Positions 37,053-45,088 of a stretch of 64,000 nt of DNA are shown here, one piece after another; position 1 is the stretch's first letter; every line of letters begins with the position of its first letter. The stretch comes from Thermasporomyces sp036564245 (GTDB taxonomy: Bacteria > Actinomycetota > Actinomycetes > Propionibacteriales > Actinopolymorphaceae). The position numbers and the translations under genes are program-made. Below the pieces are notes generated by a model. It worked only from the letters and a program-made list of their open reading frames with translations, made no database searches and was not told the origin of the DNA. Location of the stretch: NCBI GenBank assembly GCA_036564245.1, contig DATCKU010000040.1, positions 75,925-139,924 on the forward strand. Reading direction: 5' to 3'.

Positions 37053-38009
37053 CTATGGCGCGCGGGGACGCCCTCGGCTGCGACCGCCCAACCACAGGAC
37101 CAGACCGACGGCGGCGGCGCCGCCTATCGCGCCGACTGCGGGGGCGGCGACGCCGTCCAGGAGATGATCGCGGCGTCGGTCGCTCGGCGTCGACTGCCGG
37201 GGGATCGGCGTCGGTTGCCCCTGTCCACGCGTCAGTCTGGCGTCGCCCTCCTGTCGGTGCGATGGCGTCGCGACGTGCGGGCGAACGTAAACCCAAGGAC
37301 GGGGATCTCGGCCGGGAACTCCCGAACCGCCCAACGGCAGCAAGCGCGGGTGGACCGGTCGTACAAGCTGCAGCGGGTCGAGGTAGTCGTCACCGCGCAG
37401 GAGGCCCCAATGCAGGCAGGTGCGGGGCGCGCAGTGGCTTTGGGTGCTTGCCAACGTGCCGATCGACGCACCTGCGGAGACTCGGGCACCCACCGTGACG
37501 GTTGGCGTCACCGGTTCGTACGTCGTGCGCAGCTCACCGTGCGAGATCGTGACGACGCCCCGTCCGGCGAGGACACCGGCATACGTCACGGTTCCCGCGC
37601 CGGCCGCACGCACCTGCTGGGCCTTGCGTCCCAGCAGGTCGACCCCTCGGTGCCCACTGCCCCACGGCATCTCGGGTGCGTCGAAGGATCGCACGACGTG
37701 GGGTTGTGGAGCCAGAGGCCAGACCCACGACCGACCAGGCGCGGCGGCGCCGGGCGTCTGGGTCGGACCCGGCATCGGCTCCCCCGGAGTGCCGAGAATG
37801 CCTCGATTCAGGAAGACCCGCCGGGACGCGGCGTAGGCGGCGTCGTCCTGGTGGATCACCAGCCCGAGCACCACCATCAGACTCGAGATGATCGCGCTCA
37901 CGACGCCCTTCATGAACCGATTGCTGGCCAGGCGACCGGCTCGGTGCCACGCAGCCACACCGAAAGATCGCAGGCCTCGCGTCTCTGCTGTCGTCGATGC
38001 GATCGTCAT
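37053..38009 (-). CDS. M23-family peptidase (LytM-like), membrane anchored
   Basis: A 318-residue murein endopeptidase-type protein. A membrane helix lies near residues 35-55 (GVVSAIISSLMVVLGLVI), followed by a Pro-rich linker. The M23 domain has WVWPLAPQPHVVRSFDAP, GHRGVDLLG with the first zinc ligands (H-x3-D), and CLHWGLLRGDDYLDPL with the second zinc histidine; the usual HxH here begins with Cys, as in related actinobacterial proteins. A C-terminal hydrophobic stretch and RSRGRPRAP follow. The start at 38009 has no good ribosome site; 37913 is an alternative giving a typical signal peptide. Opposite to rpsB. Confidence 0.82.
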   Translation of the reverse strand: MTIASTTAETRGLRSFGVAAWHRAGRLASNRFMKGVVSAIISSLMVVLGLVIHQDDAAYAASRRVFLNRGILGTPGEPMPGPTQTPGAAAPGRSWVWPLAPQPHVVRSFDAPEMPWGSGHRGVDLLGRKAQQVRAAGAGTVTYAGVLAGRGVVTISHGELRTTYEPVTPTVTVGARVSAGASIGTLASTQSHCAPRTCLHWGLLRGDDYLDPLQLVRPVHPRLLPLGGSGVPGRDPRPWVYVRPHVATPSHRQEGDARLTRGQGQPTPIPRQSTPSDRRRDHLLDGVAAPAVGAIGGAAAVGLVLWLGGRSRGRPRAP

Positions 38010-38361
38010 GTGTCGATCGTGGGACGCTGACACGCCTGAGGGCCCGGGATACGGCACATTTGTGGACGAATCCGCCGAGCTGCTGATCTGTGGACAGGCG
38101 TCTGACGCGCATCCAGTAGACTGCACCGGGCGCGCCGGGAAACCGCGCCAAACGTAAACCCGACAATTCGCACGTTCGCTTTCCGCTGCTTGGTTCGGCT
38201 GGCCCGCAACAGTGTTGGTCGGACGACGTGGGAGCGGGCCCACTTCTCGGTCCCCGGGACGTGGCGTGAGCCGCCTTGGCTTGGACGCGACGCCGCGGGG
38301 CATGGTGGGCGCGGACGTCAGGGGCCACGACCGATGGGGTTGTGGCCGAGGAACCGAGACA
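38010..38361. other. Region between the M23 peptidase gene and rpsB
   Basis: About 350 bases that must hold promoters in both directions. TAGACT at 38117-38122 is a possible -10 for rpsB. GTGGG and CCCAC (38228-38243) form a small stem around GC-rich sequence. No gene is seen; no whiG-like gene lies here. Confidence 0.3.
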
Positions 38362-38378
38362 GCGTCCGTCACGGACGC
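38362..38378 (+). promoter_or_regulatory. Hairpin next to the rpsB ribosome-binding site
   Basis: GCGTCCG TCA CGGACGC is a perfect 7-bp stem with a 3-nt loop. It ends five bases before the rpsB Shine-Dalgarno GGGAGG (38383-38388). S2 is known to repress its own rpsB-tsf mRNA in other bacteria through leader structure, so this may be the operator; inference from position. Confidence 0.45.
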
Positions 38379-38398
38379 GAAAGGGAGGCACGCGCCAC

Positions 38399-39361
38399 AT
38401 GGCAGTCGTGACGATGAGGCAGCTCCTCGAGAGCGGCGTCCACTTCGGGCACCAGACCCGCCGCTGGAACCCGAAGATGAAGCGCTACATCTTTGCCGAG
38501 CGCAACGGCATCTACATCATCGATCTTCAGCAGTCGCTGTCCTACATCGATCGGGCGTACCAGTTCGTGAAGGACACCGTCGCACGCGGCGGGACGGTGC
38601 TTTTCGTCGGTACGAAAAAGCAGGCCCAGGAGGCGATCGCCGAGCAGGCGATGCGGGTGGGGATGCCCTACGTCAACCAGCGTTGGTCGGGTGGTCTCCT
38701 CACCAACTTCCAGACCACGAACAAGGGAACCCAGAAGCTTCGGGAGCTCGACGAGATCGACTTCGATGATGTCGCGGGCTCCGGCCTCACCAAGAAGGAG
38801 CTGCTGCAGCTTCGCCGCAAGCGCGAGAAGCTCGACCGCACGCGCGGTGGGGTGCGCCGGATGAACCGGCTGCCCGACGCGGTCTGGATCGTCGACACGA
38901 AGAAGGAGCACATCGCGGTCGGCGAGGCGAAGAAGCTCGGTATCCCGGTCATCGCGATTCTCGACACCAACTGCGACCCGGACGAGGTCGACTATCCGAT
39001 TCCTGGAAACGACGACGCGATTCGCTCGGTCGCTCTGCTCACCAGGATCATCGCCGACGCGGTTGCTGACGGCCTGATGGCCCGCGCGGGCGCAGGCGAG
39101 GAAGCGGCGGGCGCGGAACTCGGCGCCGAGGAGCCCTTGCCCGAGTGGGAGCGCGAGCTGCTCGCCGGTGCCCAGCCCGAAGCGGGCACCCCGGCAGCGG
39201 ATTCGACGTCGGAGCAGAAAGACGCGACGGCATCCCAGTCCGAGGGCGCCGATGCGACCGCCTCGGGTGCCACCGACGCTGCGGCGGGTCAGGAAGCCGC
39301 GACGGAGCAGTCGGATCAGAGTGCAGATGCGGGAGCGAGCACCGCGCCCGAGCAGGCGTGA
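38399..39361 (+). CDS. rpsB: Ribosomal protein uS2
   Basis: A 320-residue small-subunit protein. Conserved core: LLESGVHFGHQTRRWNPKMK, VLFVGTKKQAQEAI, YVNQRWSGGLLTNF, RMNRLPDAVWIVDTKKE and IAILDTNCDPDEVDYPIPGND. After about residue 240 an Ala/Glu/Ser/Thr-rich acidic tail of ~80 residues is added, as in several actinomycetes. ATG with GGGAGG ten bases before. First gene of rpsB-tsf-pyrH-frr. Confidence 0.97.
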   Translation: MAVVTMRQLLESGVHFGHQTRRWNPKMKRYIFAERNGIYIIDLQQSLSYIDRAYQFVKDTVARGGTVLFVGTKKQAQEAIAEQAMRVGMPYVNQRWSGGLLTNFQTTNKGTQKLRELDEIDFDDVAGSGLTKKELLQLRRKREKLDRTRGGVRRMNRLPDAVWIVDTKKEHIAVGEAKKLGIPVIAILDTNCDPDEVDYPIPGNDDAIRSVALLTRIIADAVADGLMARAGAGEEAAGAELGAEEPLPEWERELLAGAQPEAGTPAADSTSEQKDATASQSEGADATASGATDAAAGQEAATEQSDQSADAGASTAPEQA

Positions 39362-39451
39362 CGGCGACCCGCTCGTAGAACCCCTCGCGACGCAGCCGGT
39401 ACGCGTGGTGGTTCTCCACAAGCGACATACGTGGTCAGGAGAAAGAAGCAG

Positions 39452-40270
39452 ATGAGTACGTTTACCGCGGCCGACGTCAAGCGGCTCCGTGACGCGACCG
39501 GAGCCGGGATGATGGATTGCAAGAAGGCCTTGCAGGAGGCCGAAGGGGACTTCGACAAGGCGGTCGAGCTGCTTCGCGTGAAGGGCGCTGCCAAGGCCGC
39601 GAAGCGTGGCGCTGAGCGTACGGCGGGCAACGGCATCGTTGTCGCCAAGGACGGCGCGCTGTTGGAGCTGAACTGCGAGACCGACTTCGTCGCGAAGAAC
39701 GAGCAGTTCCAGGCTCTGGGGGCGGAGCTCGTCGCGCTGGCAAGCCAGGTCAAGGCGAGCGGCTCCGACGAGCTGCTGGCGGCGAAGCTGCCAGACGGGC
39801 GGACCGCTGCGGAGGCGGTCGAGGCGCTGGCGGCTGTGATCGGCGAGAAGCTCGCGGTCGGGCGAGTTGCGTACTTCGACGGTCAAACCACCGTCTACCT
39901 GCATCGGCGGGCCACTGATCTGCCACCTCAGGTCGGTGTGCTGGTGGCCTACGAAGGATCGGACGAAGGCGCGGCGAAGGCGGCCGCGATGCAGATCGCT
40001 GCTCTGCGGCCGGAGTACGTGACCCGGGACCAGGTACCGGAGGAAGTCGTCGAGCGGGAACGCCGCATCGCCGAGGAGACCGCCCGCAACGAGGGCAAGC
40101 CGGACCGCGCCATCCCGCGGATCGTCGAGGGCCGGGTCAACGCGTACTTCAAGGACGTCGTGCTGGTGGAGCAGCCGTCGGTACACGACCAGCAGAAGAC
40201 CGTGGGCCAGCTCCTGGACGAGGCCGGCGTGACCGTGACCCGTTTCGCGCGGTTCGAGGTGGGCCAGTAG
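39452..40270 (+). CDS. tsf: Elongation factor Ts
   Basis: A 272-residue guanine nucleotide exchange factor for EF-Tu. The N-terminal UBA-like domain (TAADVKRLRDATGAGMMDCK) is followed by the conserved LLELNCETDFVAKNEQF, VAYEGSDEGAA and EGRVNAYFKDVVLVEQPSVH. ATG with AGGAGA upstream, 90 bases after rpsB. Confidence 0.97.
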   Translation: MSTFTAADVKRLRDATGAGMMDCKKALQEAEGDFDKAVELLRVKGAAKAAKRGAERTAGNGIVVAKDGALLELNCETDFVAKNEQFQALGAELVALASQVKASGSDELLAAKLPDGRTAAEAVEALAAVIGEKLAVGRVAYFDGQTTVYLHRRATDLPPQVGVLVAYEGSDEGAAKAAAMQIAALRPEYVTRDQVPEEVVERERRIAEETARNEGKPDRAIPRIVEGRVNAYFKDVVLVEQPSVHDQQKTVGQLLDEAGVTVTRFARFEVGQ

Positions 40271-40288
40271 CCCGAAGCCGCCAGACTA

Positions 40289-40319
40289 GGGCACGATGCC
40301 AAGTGCGAGCCTTGTGCCC
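40289..40319 (+). terminator. Weak inverted repeat after tsf
   Basis: GGGCAC (40289-40294) and GTGCCC (40314-40319) can pair, with a 19-nt loop, 18 bases after the tsf stop. It may end or attenuate the rpsB-tsf transcript before pyrH. The rest of the ~220-base gap shows no gene. Confidence 0.3.
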
Positions 40320-40489
40320 GGTTCATCCGGATCGGGTCGCATGTGTCTCGCAAGCTAGGCAGCGGGTGCCCTACGTGTGGACCGGGGAGCTCGATCGGCG
40401 GACGGATCCCGGTGCGCCCGACCCGCGCGACGACGTACCGTCGATGAAAGGAGGCGGACCGTGAAGGCGGCAGTCCTCGGGGAGGGGCC

Positions 40490-41251
40490 ATGACAACCGA
40501 GACAATTCCGGCCTCTCTCGGGTCAGGGCGGCCGCCCGAGGCGCCCTACCGGCGGGTCCTGCTCAAGCTGTCCGGTGAGGTCTTCGGCGGCGGAAGGCTC
40601 GGCGTCGACCCCAACGTCGTCGCGAGCATCGCGGCGCAGATCGCCGAAGTGGTACGTGACGGCGTACAGGTCGCGGTCGTGGTCGGCGGCGGCAACTACT
40701 TCCGTGGCGCTGAGCTGCAACAGGGCGGGATGGACCGTGCCCGTGCCGACTACATGGGCATGCTCGGCACCGTCATGAACTGCCTCGCGTTGCAGGACTT
40801 CCTGGAGAAGCAGGGCGTCGACACACGGGTCCAGACCGCGATCACGATGGGTCAGATCGCCGAGCCCTACATTCCACGGCGGGCGATCCGCCATATGGAG
40901 AAGGGCCGGGTCGTCATCTTCGGCGCCGGCTCGGGTATGCCGTACTTCTCCACCGACACCGTAGCTGCCCAGCGTGCCCTCGAGACCGGCGCCGAGGTGC
41001 TGCTCAAGGCAACCTCAGTCGATGGCATCTACGACGCCGACCCCAAGAAGGTGCCGGAGGCGCACAAGTTCGAGCGAATCAGCTTCGCCGAGTGCCTGCG
41101 CCGGCGGCTTCGAGTGGCCGACGCGACGGCGTTCAGCTTGTGTATGGAGCACAAGTTGCCGATCATCGTCTTCAACCTCCTCGAGGACGGCAACATCGCC
41201 CGGGTTGTCCGAGGTGAGAGGATCGGAACGCTTGTCTCGGCCGACGCGTAA
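40490..41251 (+). CDS. pyrH: UMP kinase
   Basis: A 253-residue amino-acid-kinase-fold enzyme that makes UDP from UMP, hexameric and allosterically regulated. Motifs: VLLKLSGEVFGG, VVVGGGNYFRG, GTVMNCLALQDFLE, FGAGSGMPYFSTDTVAAQRA and LLKATSVDGIYDADPKK. The first ~20 residues are a variable extension. ATG after GGGGAGG. Confidence 0.97.
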   Translation: MTTETIPASLGSGRPPEAPYRRVLLKLSGEVFGGGRLGVDPNVVASIAAQIAEVVRDGVQVAVVVGGGNYFRGAELQQGGMDRARADYMGMLGTVMNCLALQDFLEKQGVDTRVQTAITMGQIAEPYIPRRAIRHMEKGRVVIFGAGSGMPYFSTDTVAAQRALETGAEVLLKATSVDGIYDADPKKVPEAHKFERISFAECLRRRLRVADATAFSLCMEHKLPIIVFNLLEDGNIARVVRGERIGTLVSADA

Positions 41252-41275
41252 CGACAATCAAGGGAGATCGCGACC

Positions 41276-41836
41276 GTGACCATCGAGCAGACACTCCGCG
41301 ACGCGGAACAGAAGATGGGCAAGGCCGTCGACTTTGCCAAGGAGGAGTTCGCCACGATCCGCACCGGCCGCGCCCATCCGGCGATGTTCGCGAAGATCGA
41401 GGCGGACTACTACGGCTCGCCGACGCCCATCCAACAGCTCGCGTCATTCCACATCCCCGAAGCGCGGCTCGTCGTGATCACGCCGTACGACAAGAACGCG
41501 CTTGCTGGAATCGAGAAGGCGATTCGAGATTCCGATCTCGGCGTCAACCCGACCAACGACGGCACGGTGATCCGGGTCACGCTGCCCGAGCTCACCGCTG
41601 ATCGCCGCAAGGAGTACGCCAAGCTCGCGCGGCACAAGGCCGAGGAAGCCCGCGTGGCCGTGCGGAACATCCGACGCCACGCGAAGGAGACCCTCGACCG
41701 GATGGCGCGCGATGGCGAGGTCGGCGAGGACGAGGTGAGCCGAGCCGAGAAGCAGCTCGATGCGTCGACGAGGAAGTACGTCGCCCAGGTCGACGAGCTG
41801 CTGAGGCACAAGGAAGCGGAGATCCTCGAGGTCTGA
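41276..41836 (+). CDS. frr: Ribosome recycling factor
   Basis: A 186-residue tRNA-mimic protein that splits post-termination ribosomes with EF-G. Conserved sequence includes FATIRTGRAHPAMF, YYGSPTPIQQLASF, GVNPTNDGTVIRVTLPELT and EARVAVRNIRRHAKE. GTG start with AGGGAG upstream, 24 bases after pyrH. Confidence 0.97.
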   Translation: MTIEQTLRDAEQKMGKAVDFAKEEFATIRTGRAHPAMFAKIEADYYGSPTPIQQLASFHIPEARLVVITPYDKNALAGIEKAIRDSDLGVNPTNDGTVIRVTLPELTADRRKEYAKLARHKAEEARVAVRNIRRHAKETLDRMARDGEVGEDEVSRAEKQLDASTRKYVAQVDELLRHKEAEILEV

Positions 41837-41925
41837 TGCGCACGTGGCCTTTGCGTACGACGTCTGCGTGCCGCAGCCCGCGCCGCATGACTTCTCGGTT
41901 TCCGTGTCGTGGTATCTGACCGCCG

Positions 41926-42855
41926 GTGCGTGACAAGCTGCCCCTGAATCCTGCGGGCTCCGAGCCAGACGAGCCGGCCGAGCACCCTCGCGAGGAGTCC
42001 GTGACAGGTGGACCTGAGGCGGACGACGGTCGGTCACCGCAGCGTCCACGATCTGGACGGAACCTCGCTGCGGCCATCAGCGTGGGTGTTCTGCTCGGTG
42101 TCCTGCTCGTCGGGTCACTGTTCATCGTCAAGGCGGCGTTCGTCGGGTTCGTCGTCCTGGCCGTCGGGATCGCCGTCGTCGAACTCTCGCTCGCCCTGCG
42201 CCCGGCCGGAGTCCGGCTGCCGGTCGTGGCTCTGCTCGCCGGTGTGGTGGCGATGCTCGTCGGGGCGTACGTGTGGCAGACGGCCGCACTGCTCGGCGCG
42301 CTCGGGTTGACCGCGTTGGCGGTGTGCTTCGGCAGGCTCCTCGGTGGCCGCGAGGGGTACGTCCGCGATGTGACGGCCGGCGTGTTCGTCGCGCTCTACG
42401 TCCCTTTCCTCGCGGGATTTGCCCTGCTGTTGTTGCGTCCTGACGACGGGCCGTTCCGCGTCCTGCTGTTCGTCGCAGTGGCGGTGGCGAGTGACGTCGG
42501 CGGCTATGTGGCAGGCGTGCTGTTCGGCCGGCACAAGCTCGCGCCGACCATCAGTCCGGGGAAGACCTGGGAGGGTCTCGCCGGATCAGCCTTGCTCTGC
42601 CTGGCGGTCGGCGTGGCAGGCGTCATGATCCTCTTGGACGGCACCTGGTGGACCGGGCTGGTGCTCGGCGTGGTCGCGACCGCGACGGCGACGCTAGGCG
42701 ATCTGGTGGAGTCGATGCTCAAGCGCGACGTCGGGATCAAGGACATGGGAACGCTGTTGCCGGGCCATGGGGGAGTGATGGACCGGTTGGACTCCTTGCT
42801 CCCGACGGCTCTGGTGAGCTGGCTGGTACTCACCCTCCTCGTCCCGCCCGGCTGA
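41926..42855 (+). CDS. cdsA: Phosphatidate cytidylyltransferase (CDP-diacylglycerol synthase)
   Basis: A 309-residue integral membrane enzyme that makes CDP-diacylglycerol from phosphatidate and CTP. A ~45-residue hydrophilic start is followed by about eight membrane helices, PTISPGKTWEG, and the family signature MLKRDVGIKDMG, LPGHGGVMDRLDS. GTG start. Last gene of the core operon; followed by a strong hairpin and convergent ABC exporter genes. Confidence 0.95.
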   Translation: MRDKLPLNPAGSEPDEPAEHPREESVTGGPEADDGRSPQRPRSGRNLAAAISVGVLLGVLLVGSLFIVKAAFVGFVVLAVGIAVVELSLALRPAGVRLPVVALLAGVVAMLVGAYVWQTAALLGALGLTALAVCFGRLLGGREGYVRDVTAGVFVALYVPFLAGFALLLLRPDDGPFRVLLFVAVAVASDVGGYVAGVLFGRHKLAPTISPGKTWEGLAGSALLCLAVGVAGVMILLDGTWWTGLVLGVVATATATLGDLVESMLKRDVGIKDMGTLLPGHGGVMDRLDSLLPTALVSWLVLTLLVPPG

Positions 42856-43201
42856 CGTCCCCACCCGCCCCGTTATCTCCGCAAACTGATCACGTTGCGT
42901 GGGCTGTCGCTTCCTAGCCAAGGCATGTACGCCATGGGAAGGTACGAATCGACTCGGCTGGGCGCGGAACCTTTGGCGCAGAGCCGTGCCGCTGGCGTAG
43001 TCGGCATGTGGTGCGATCAGTGCTGCGCGAGGAGTGAGCAGTGCTAGGGGAGCGGTGCTGACCTCAACTAGTGAGCCAGCAGGATCGCCACGGCAGGCGC
43101 CATGTGCCCGAAGCGCACGGACCTTCACCCACCGACCTACCAGTCAGCCGTCCCGTGAGCTGCCCGACACGAGCGCGGCCCGAACTGTCCCAGTCGACTC
43201 A
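42856..43201. other. Gap after cdsA, no gene recognised
   Basis: About 350 bases with short imperfect repeats (for example CTCA-ACTAG-TGAG near 43065) and no convincing reading frame on either strand. Confidence 0.3.
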
Positions 43202-43235
43202 CACCTTCCCGTCGCATTCATGCCTCGGGAAGGTG
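43202..43235. terminator. 10-bp hairpin between cdsA and the ABC exporter
   Basis: CACCTTCCCG (43202-43211) and CGGGAAGGTG (43226-43235) are exact reverse complements around a 14-nt loop. The site lies eight bases beyond the stop of the minus-strand ABC gene, so it most likely terminates that transcript. Confidence 0.65.
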
Positions 43236-43243
43236 GCAGCCGC

Positions 43244-45088
43244 CTACGTAACGTGATCATTTTGCGGGAGGGCGACGACGGGGACGAAGCCAGTGCCAGG
43301 TCGATAGTGCGGTGACTGGTGCCGGAAGTAGGTGTTGTACACCTCGCAGTACTGGCCGCCGCGTCGCATCAAGGTTGCGTGGTCGCCTTCCTCGACGATC
43401 TTCCCGTGCGAGAGGACGACGATCCGGTCCGCGTGCTGGATGGTCGAGAGCCGGTGCGCGATCACGATCGACGTCCGGCCCCGCAGCACGACGTCGAGAC
43501 CTTCCTGGATCTGAGCCTCGGTCAACGGGTCGACGCTCGCCGTCGCCTCGTCGAGGATGACGATCGCCGGGTCCTGGATCAGCAGCCGGGCGAGTGCGAC
43601 CAGCTGCCGCTGGCCCATCGACAGCGATTGGCCGTGCTCGCCGACCTTTGTGTCAAGGCCCTGCGGAAGTGCGGCGAGCCAGTCACCGTTGCCGACATTC
43701 TCCGCCGCACGCAGGACTTCCTCATCCGTCGCATCCGGGCGTGGATAGCGGATGTTGTCGGCGACCGTGCCGGAGAACAGGAAAGGCACCTGCGGAACGA
43801 CACCGAGCTGGCGACGGTACTCCTGAAGATCGAGCCGGCGGATGTCGTGCCCGTCGATGTAGATGTGTCCACCTTGGAATTCGTAGAACCGCGTGATGAG
43901 CTTGCCCAGCGTGGACTTTCCGGCACCGGTGTGTCCGACGAGGGCCACCATCTCGCCGGCCTCGATCGTCATGTTGAACCGTTGCAGCACGGGCTGCGTC
44001 GGGTGGTATCCGAAGGTCACGTCACGAAACTCGATCCGCCCGGTCAGCCGGCCGACCGGGCGTGGGTCGATCTGAAGCACCCGCGGTGTGGCATCGATCA
44101 GCGCGAACACCCGCTCCGCCGCCGACAGCCCTTGCTGGAACTGGGACCAGAAGGACGCGATGCTGGTCAAGGGAAACCAGAAGAGGGCGACGGCCTGCAG
44201 GAAGAGATACCAGTCGCCAGGGGAGACGCTTCCGGCGACGACGGCCTTTCCACCGACCCACACCAGCAACACCGTGCCGAGACCCGCGACCAGGAAGAGC
44301 AAGGGAAAGATCGCGCCGAACACCATGCCCTGGCGTACGGTGACGTGGTAGTTCTGCTGGTTGATCGGCCGGAACTCGTCGTAGATCGTCTTTTCCTGCC
44401 GGAAGTTCTTGGCGACGGCGATGCCACCCATCGTCTCCTGGACGTTGGCGTTCACCCGGGCGAGTGAACGCTGCGCCCGGCGCGTGGTCTCGCGTGCCAC
44501 TCGTCGAAACGCGAGGGCCAACGCCACGACGATCGGCGTGATGGCCAACGTCAACAGTGCGAGGACGACGTCGCGGGCGAAGAGCAGGGCCGTGATGATC
44601 CCCACCAGCAGAACCTGGCTGAGGAGGTTCATGGTGAGCGTGACCGTGTTGGCGAAGTCGTCGGTGTCGGAGGTGACCCGGCTGACGATCTTGCCCGAGG
44701 GGTTCTCGTCGTAGAAGGACAGGTCGCGCTTCAAGACTGCGGCGAACGCATCCCGCCGGATCGACAGGACGACATCGCCCACGACTCGCGCGCTGAGCGC
44801 CTGCCGAACGAAGTTGGTCACCCAGCCCAACACACCCGATGCCAGGATCAGCAACACCAGCACGACGAGGAACGTGACCGAACGGTCGTGGATCAGTCGG
44901 TCGATCCCCCAGCTGACGACGACGGGCATGATGGACTGCAGGCCTGACGTCGCCACGATCATCACCGCGACCACGACCATCGCTGCGGTCTTCGGCCTGA
45001 AGTAACGCAGGATGCGACGGACGAGGTCACGGTCGGAGTACTTCCGGTCGTAATCTTCGGCGTCGAGACCGTCCAGGATGAAACCCAT
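43244..45088 (-). CDS. ABC exporter half-transporter, subunit 2 (catalytic Walker B)
   Basis: A 614-residue fused membrane/ATPase subunit of the MsbA/LmrCD type. Six helices occupy about residues 30-310. The nucleotide domain has Walker A GHTGAGKST, Q-loop PQVPFLF, Walker B IVILDEATASVD with the catalytic Glu, and H-loop AHRLS. The signature is LSMGQ instead of LSGGQ. Start overlaps the stop of the partner gene (TGATG). With the partner's Asp-type Walker B this gives one degenerate and one active ATP site, typical of heterodimeric multidrug or lipid exporters. Substrate unknown. Confidence 0.92.
   Translation of the reverse strand: MGFILDGLDAEDYDRKYSDRDLVRRILRYFRPKTAAMVVVAVMIVATSGLQSIMPVVVSWGIDRLIHDRSVTFLVVLVLLILASGVLGWVTNFVRQALSARVVGDVVLSIRRDAFAAVLKRDLSFYDENPSGKIVSRVTSDTDDFANTVTLTMNLLSQVLLVGIITALLFARDVVLALLTLAITPIVVALALAFRRVARETTRRAQRSLARVNANVQETMGGIAVAKNFRQEKTIYDEFRPINQQNYHVTVRQGMVFGAIFPLLFLVAGLGTVLLVWVGGKAVVAGSVSPGDWYLFLQAVALFWFPLTSIASFWSQFQQGLSAAERVFALIDATPRVLQIDPRPVGRLTGRIEFRDVTFGYHPTQPVLQRFNMTIEAGEMVALVGHTGAGKSTLGKLITRFYEFQGGHIYIDGHDIRRLDLQEYRRQLGVVPQVPFLFSGTVADNIRYPRPDATDEEVLRAAENVGNGDWLAALPQGLDTKVGEHGQSLSMGQRQLVALARLLIQDPAIVILDEATASVDPLTEAQIQEGLDVVLRGRTSIVIAHRLSTIQHADRIVVLSHGKIVEEGDHATLMRRGGQYCEVYNTYFRHQSPHYRPGTGFVPVVALPQNDHVT

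Noticed and set aside
38369..40186. 605-codon minus frame opposite rpsB and tsf
   Set aside because: Antisense shadow spanning two essential genes.
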